Part shown: piece after piece, positions 7,031 through 9,155 of the stretch
How the letters are laid out: every line of letters starts with the position of its first letter
Numbering within the stretch: position 1 is the first letter of the stretch
Source: DATJGF01 sp035495315
Lineage (GTDB): Bacteria; Verrucomicrobiota; Verrucomicrobiia; Limisphaerales; UBA8199
Reading direction: 5' to 3'
Assembly (NCBI GenBank): GCA_035495315.1
Contig: DATJGF010000201.1
Location: forward strand, 1 to 9,155
DNA length: 9,155 nt
Made by a program: the position numbers and the translations under genes
Notes under the pieces: model-generated
The model's input: the letters and a program-made list of their open reading frames with translations, nothing else
Databases searched by the model: none
Told to the model about the DNA's origin: nothing

Positions 7031-7074
7031 GGTTCCAACCGGTTCCAATTGGTTCCAACCGGTGCGAACCGGTT
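7031..7074. repeat. Tandem 10-bp repeats, GGTTCCAACC type
   Basis: Blocks from 7031 read GGTTCCAACC, GGTTCCAATT, GGTTCCAACC, GGTGCGAACC, then a partial GGTT. Each unit is itself nearly palindromic (GGTT...AACC). This is the third array of exactly 10-bp period within 600 bp. Confidence 0.7.
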
Positions 7075-7253
7075 AAAGGAGGACCGAGAGGGAGAATGAG
7101 GAGGAGCAAGAGTCAAGAGCGATTGAGGATTGGGGTTGAGGTTACTGGAATTGTGTGGCGAGAACGCTGGCCCAGACCTGTCGCACTGGTTGGCTGTCGG
7201 TAGTTGGTGCTGATTGTTCATAGTCTCATCGTTGCAGTTCACCCTATATGGGT

Positions 7254-7290
7254 GGACAAACCGTGTCTCAGGAGGGACAAACCGTGTCCC
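7254..7290. repeat. Hairpin pair 1 (loop AAACCGT)
   Basis: Unit 1 pairs GAC 7255-7257 with GTC 7265-7267 (plus one wobble). Unit 2 pairs GGGAC 7274-7278 with GTCCC 7286-7290. Both have the 7-nt loop AAACCGT. The units are exactly 21 bp apart. Confidence 0.6.
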
Positions 7291-7409
7291 ACGGGGCAGA
7301 AAAGTGGCCAACAGACGCTTTGCGGGCCGGCCCAGGCAGGTCGTAGTGCCTGGATGCCGGTAGTTGGTGCTGATTGGTTCATTAGGTCTCATCGTTGCAG
7401 TTTGTATGG

Positions 7410-7450
7410 TCCGACAAACCGTGTCGGAGCTCCGACAAATCGTGTCGGAG
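7410..7450. repeat. Hairpin pair 2 (loops AAACCGT and AAATCGT)
   Basis: Unit 3 pairs TCCGAC 7410-7415 with GTCGGA 7423-7428. Unit 4 pairs CTCCGAC 7430-7436 with GTCGGAG 7444-7450. Spacing is again 21 bp. Compared with unit 2, the stem bases GG/CC have changed to CC/GG with pairing kept. Confidence 0.65.
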
Positions 7451-7483
7451 AGCGAAAAAGTTCTGGCCTGGTGGATGGGTTCA

Positions 7484-7552
7484 GAAGGGGTCAAACCGTA
7501 GGCTGGAACTCTATAGCTGAGTGGCCGGACCAACCTACGGTTTGACCCCTTC
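7484..7552. repeat. Perfect 19-bp inverted repeat with a 31-bp spacer
   Basis: Arms 7484-7502 and 7534-7552 are exact reverse complements. Each arm contains CAAACCGT, the same octamer found in the hairpin units just upstream. Neither strand has a following T tract, which argues against an intrinsic terminator. Miniature element ends or a strong structural hairpin are alternatives. Confidence 0.75.
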
Positions 7553-7590
7553 GCCGTAGCGTGATCTGGAGCTGAAGCGACGTGAGTTCC

Positions 7591-7640
7591 CCGCCTCCTG
7601 ACGTCGGGGGCTACAACCTCGTTACGTCGGCGGCTACAAC
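7591..7640. repeat. Direct repeats with ACGTCG-GGCTACAAC core, 23-bp spacing
   Basis: ACGTCGG-GGCTACAAC occurs at 7601-7617 and 7624-7640 with one difference. The preceding CCTCCTG of the first copy aligns with TCTCCTC of the repeats at 4582-4646, so these are further members of that family. Confidence 0.6.
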
Positions 7641-7686
7641 TTGTGGTGGTGCAGTTGCAACTTGACCTGTAGATTAGAGTTTGTTC

Positions 7687-8055
7687 ATGAGCAGACCTAA
7701 AAGCTGGCCACCTAATCTGCTGGTGTGGTTGAGGTATATCGGGATTTGGGTTCTGCTGATGATCGTTTGCGCGCCGCAATTGTACTGGGACGTTCCGAAT
7801 CAGACGTGGTCCAGCGTGTTCTGGAAGGAGTTCGTATATTGGTCCTCCTGGGGAATGGTTTCGCTGCCGGTGTTTTGGCTGTGCCGGCGACTGTACGAAG
7901 GCCCGCGGACGTGGAAGCGATATGTGATTGGGCTTTTGCTGGGAGCGGTTGGGGTTTCGTTGTTACAGCCGCTTATCGATGAACGTTGCGTTTCAGGCGC
8001 CGGCCGAGCGCGACCGGAGGGAGCACGAAGGACGGTCGCCTGCAAGCGCGGTTAG
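7687..8055 (+). pseudogene. Truncated membrane N-terminus resembling a LytS-type sensor histidine kinase
   Basis: The frame from the ATG at 7687 gives 122 residues. It is preceded in frame by TTG at 7681, a less likely start. Three hydrophobic helices at about residues 12-32, 47-67 and 77-97 are separated by aromatic and basic loops (FWKEFVYW, WLCRRLYEGPRTWKRY), as in the N-terminal domain of LytS/YehU-like kinases. No His-kinase phosphorylation or ATPase domain follows. After Ile97-Asp98-Glu99 (ending at 7983) the sequence turns into a charged, unrelated tail read from the predicted attC site. The frame ends with TAG at 8053-8055, overlapping the TAA of the convergent GNAT gene. I read it as a gene broken by cassette insertion or fusion. 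A genuine small membrane protein is the alternative. Confidence 0.5.
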
Positions 8056-8057
8056 GT
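7978..8057 (-). other. Putative integron attC site (last in the visible array)
   Basis: Read on the minus strand: R'' is ACCTAAC (8057-8051, a perfect RYYYAAC match) and overlaps the GNAT stop codon. The L'' arm GCGCTTGCAGGCG pairs with the L' arm CGCCTGAAACGC with one extrahelical base and one mismatch. The loop has an internal GACCG/CGGTC hairpin. The R' position reads GTTCATC (7984-7978), keeping only GTT of GTTRRRY. The degenerate R' would be expected if the downstream DNA is not a cassette but host sequence. Confidence 0.55.
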
Positions 8058-8593
8058 TGTCACCTTTTTCAGTTTTAGCTGCATCCGTTGGCCCAACAAC
8101 TCTGCGCCTGGACGTATGGGCTGAGGTTGGCCTACAGCCTCAAAACCGGCGCGTGTATAGAGCCGCATGGCTGGAGTGTCGCCGCGCGTGACGCCCAATT
8201 CAAGGAAATGGGCTTGTTTGCCTGTCGCCCAGGTCGTGACCGCTTCCAGTAACAGCTGTCCAGCTCCAAGACGCCGGTAGTTTGGATAGACCCACACCTG
8301 ATAAAGGTTCGCCACGGTGGGATTGGATTCTTCGATGCGGCCCCAAGCCAGGCCAATGGGCTGACGGTCTATTTCAGCCACGATCGGAAAATCCCAAGAT
8401 GAGTTGACGCCCGAAGTGAGCCGGTTAGCCCATTCGGCATCGGAGCGTTGTGCTTCTTTGGCGAACGTGCTCCCAAAAGCATCTGGCGACTCGGCCAGCG
8501 CGGCCAGCCGCAGGTCTTTATAGATCGCCCACTCGTGCTCTGCCAAGCAACGGATTTTGGGTGCCAAGGTCATGTGCTTCTGTGGCAGCCTAA
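7984..8593 (-). mobile_element. Putative integron gene cassette B (GNAT), 610 bp
   Basis: Boundaries are the predicted G^TT crossover points. The cassette starts with TTAGGC (8593-8588) and its own R'' is ACCTAAC (8057-8051). With the preceding G these 7-mers are complementary at 6 of 7 positions, as expected for the two ends of one excised circle. The gene starts 14 bp after R' and its stop lies in R'', a layout usual for cassettes. Confidence 0.55.
8052..8573 (-). CDS. GNAT-family N-acetyltransferase
   Basis: This 173-residue protein has the acetyl-CoA-binding segment VWVYPNYRRLGAGQLLLEAV (93-112), with R-R-L-G-A-G matching the R/Q-x-x-G-x-G/A loop. It is followed by the LELGVTRGDTPAMRLYTRAGFEAVG strand-helix (about 124-148) that closes the GNAT fold. 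It would transfer an acetyl group to a small molecule or protein amine; the acceptor is unknown, and it is not close enough to known aminoglycoside acetyltransferases to call resistance. No signal peptide is seen. The ATG lies 14 bp after the predicted attC R' box, and only a weak AGAAG purine run precedes it. The TAA is inside the next predicted R'' box. GNAT genes are common integron cassette cargo. Confidence 0.88.
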   Translation of the reverse strand: MTLAPKIRCLAEHEWAIYKDLRLAALAESPDAFGSTFAKEAQRSDAEWANRLTSGVNSSWDFPIVAEIDRQPIGLAWGRIEESNPTVANLYQVWVYPNYRRLGAGQLLLEAVTTWATGKQAHFLELGVTRGDTPAMRLYTRAGFEAVGQPQPIRPGAELLGQRMQLKLKKVTT

Positions 8594-8680
8594 CTGTTCC
8601 GGCCAGCGACTCCGCGCCACTGACCGACGATTTGCAAAACCAGCGCAGTCGCGGAGTTCGCTGCGGCGGAATGGTTATAC
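8588..8680 (-). other. Putative integron attC site between the 110-aa and GNAT genes
   Basis: Minus strand, 93 bp: R'' GTATAAC (8680-8674), a 10-nt spacer, L'' CAGCGAACTCCGCG (8663-8650), a 33-nt variable loop, L' CGCGGAGTCGCTG (8616-8604), a 9-nt spacer, and R' GTTAGGC (8594-8588, perfect GTTRRRY). L'' and L' pair along 13 bp with a single extrahelical A, the strand-selecting feature of attC sites. The TAA stop of the upstream gene lies within R''. This is the best of the three sites. Confidence 0.72.
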
Positions 8681-9034
8681 CTCCCGAATTGTGTAGCCAT
8701 GGTGCCGCAGTAATTCGAGGGCCTTCTCGAAAGGCACAGTCTGCTCCGTACTTGGGGAAATGCCCAAATTCAGCAAGTCGGCGACCACCTTGAATGGCTC
8801 TACGTTTAGGACCATGGCCAAGAACTTGACTCTGACCTTTTCAGGACAAGGCTCTGTGACCATCCACCCACGCTGACCGTCGGGCCTCTGAGGTAGCGGT
8901 GGGTCTACGTTATATAGAATCCGTGCGCCAAGACCAACCGGCGGGGGTTCTCCGGCGAATGAAACCTTGACGTACGCGACAGGCTTGTTGCGAGTCAATT
9001 CTCTCATGGCACCAATGTAAGCACGGCGGTATAA
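8594..9034 (-). mobile_element. Putative integron gene cassette A (110-aa unknown), 441 bp
   Basis: The cassette begins with TTATAC (9034-9029) after the crossover G and ends through R'' GTATAAC (8680-8674) to the G at 8594. GTTATAC and GTATAAC are exact reverse complements (7 of 7), as expected if both came from one circularised cassette. It carries a single gene in the orientation normal for cassettes. Confidence 0.6.
8675..9007 (-). CDS. Hypothetical 110-aa protein, probable cassette-borne gene
   Basis: I do not recognise this family. The product is small and soluble-looking, with no signal peptide or membrane helix. The N-terminal half is rich in Pro and Gly (AGEPPPVGLGARILYNVDPPLPQ, about 18-40); the C-terminal half looks helical (PFKVVADLLNLGIS, about 71-84, and PFEKALELLRHHGYTI, about 92-107). 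The ATG at 9007 lies 21 bp after the predicted R' box of the preceding attC site, and the TAA overlaps the next R'' box. This tight fit between two attC-like sites is the main reason to call it a gene, since no Shine-Dalgarno sequence is visible. Small unknown proteins are the commonest content of environmental cassettes. Confidence 0.65.
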   Translation of the reverse strand: MRELTRNKPVAYVKVSFAGEPPPVGLGARILYNVDPPLPQRPDGQRGWMVTEPCPEKVRVKFLAMVLNVEPFKVVADLLNLGISPSTEQTVPFEKALELLRHHGYTIREV

Positions 9035-9154
9035 CGACGAAAATAAGCGACCGCCGCCGAGAACAAACGCAAAGCGTTTGAAAGCCGTGCGAACATTCCA
9101 GTTTGGATGAGCGGATACTGATGGCGGCGGTTCGTCTTCATTGACTGGTTAGCG
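9029..9154 (-). other. Putative integron attC site at the window edge
   Basis: Minus strand: R'' CGCTAAC (9154-9148), L'' CGAACCGCCGCC (9134-9123), a loop of 64 nt, L' GGCGGCGGTCG (9058-9048), R' GTTATAC (9035-9029). L'' and L' pair over 11 bp with one extrahelical A, and the surrounding CGAAC versus GTCG context is the same as in the site at 8588-8680. R'' and R' each deviate from the consensus, but the invariant AAC and GTT are present. An upstream cassette would continue beyond 9155. Confidence 0.6.
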
Positions 9155-9155
9155 A

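Larger units (their letters stand above)
7171..7470. repeat. Imperfect tandem duplication (offset 160 bp) carrying paired hairpins
   Basis: The copies run from about 7171 to 7310 and 7331 to 7470. The best-conserved stretch is TAGTTGGTGCTGATT (7201-7215 and 7361-7375), followed by GTCTCATCGTTGCAGTT in both. Each copy ends with two hairpin units 21 bp apart (four in all), each with loop AAAyCGT and a GAC/GTC stem base, and then an A-rich run followed by TGGCC. No coding function is evident. Confidence 0.65.
6357..7686. other. 1.33-kb repeat-rich region without a convincing gene
   Basis: No frame here resembles a known protein, and the long minus-strand frame across 6865-7779 reads through repeats. 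The content in order is: decamer repeats upstream of the SDR gene (6466-6510), a second decamer cluster (6937-6986), a third (7031-7074), a tandem duplication with hairpins (7171-7470), a perfect 19-bp inverted repeat (7484-7552), 23-bp-spaced direct repeats (7591-7640), and a 10-bp palindrome (AGTTGCAACT, 7653-7662). The promoter for the SDR-led cluster should lie in the first 150 bp, on the minus strand. Confidence 0.6.

Noticed and set aside
7201..7450. Hairpin units as a CRISPR array
   Set aside because: Only four short units, in two pairs with 21-bp period, no spacer-sized unique sequence between paired units, and no cas genes.
6865..7779. 304-codon open frame on the minus strand
   Set aside because: It reads through the duplications, hairpins and decamer repeats; the apparent peptide repeats only mirror the DNA repeats, no domain is recognisable, and it overlaps the kinase-like plus-strand start.
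7683..7984. The kinase fragment as a third, inverted cassette (GTTCATG at 7683 resembles the GTTCATC box)
   Set aside because: The box does not fit RYYYAAC/GTTRRRY and no paired L arms were found next to it; the GTTCATG partly consists of the start codon context.

Overview
The window looks like an intergenic-repeat-rich chromosomal stretch from a soil-type bacterium, most likely Verrucomicrobiota (Pedosphaera/Udaeobacter-like) or a relative. This assignment is an inference from the gene families (UroD-like, UPF0309-type SIS, a ROK variant without zinc cysteines), the general lack of Shine-Dalgarno sequences, and the many short structured repeats. No rRNA or tRNA gene, integrase, transposase or CRISPR array is visible.

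Region 1 (199-6356) holds six genes, all on the minus strand and read from high to low coordinates: an SDR oxidoreductase, a ROK sugar kinase, a UroD/MtaA-like protein, a UPF0309-type SIS sugar-phosphate protein, a MetE-C-terminal-like zinc methyltransferase and a UlaG-like metallo-beta-lactamase-fold hydrolase. They form three tightly coupled pairs: SDR/ROK overlap by 4 bp (ATGA), UroD/SIS overlap by 56 bp, and MetE-like/MBL overlap by 1 bp (TGATG). The gaps between pairs (284 and 292 bp) hold palindromic repeats. The content suggests catabolism of a sugar, amino sugar or methylated sugar derivative (oxidation, phosphorylation, sugar-phosphate handling, lactone opening, and possibly methyl or one-carbon transfer). 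The substrate cannot be read from the sequence.

Region 2 (6357-7686) is about 1.3 kb with no convincing gene. It has three separate clusters of 10-bp-period repeats, an imperfect tandem duplication with a 160-bp offset carrying four small hairpins with a constant loop and compensated stems, a perfect 19-bp inverted repeat, and 23-bp-spaced direct repeats related to repeats near 4582-4646.

Region 3 (7687-9155) is the most notable part. A plus-strand ORF resembles the three-helix membrane N-terminus of a LytS-type sensor histidine kinase and stops abruptly. Beyond it lie two small minus-strand genes (GNAT acetyltransferase, unknown 110-aa protein), each bounded by sequences with the architecture of integron attC sites. 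The terminal 7-mers of each proposed cassette are complementary to each other: 7/7 for the 110-aa cassette and 6/7 for the GNAT cassette. I interpret this as part of an integron cassette array or CALIN (attC cluster without a visible integrase). Its last cassette joins the kinase fragment exactly at the predicted integrase crossover point, which suggests insertion into, or array-end fusion with, the kinase gene.
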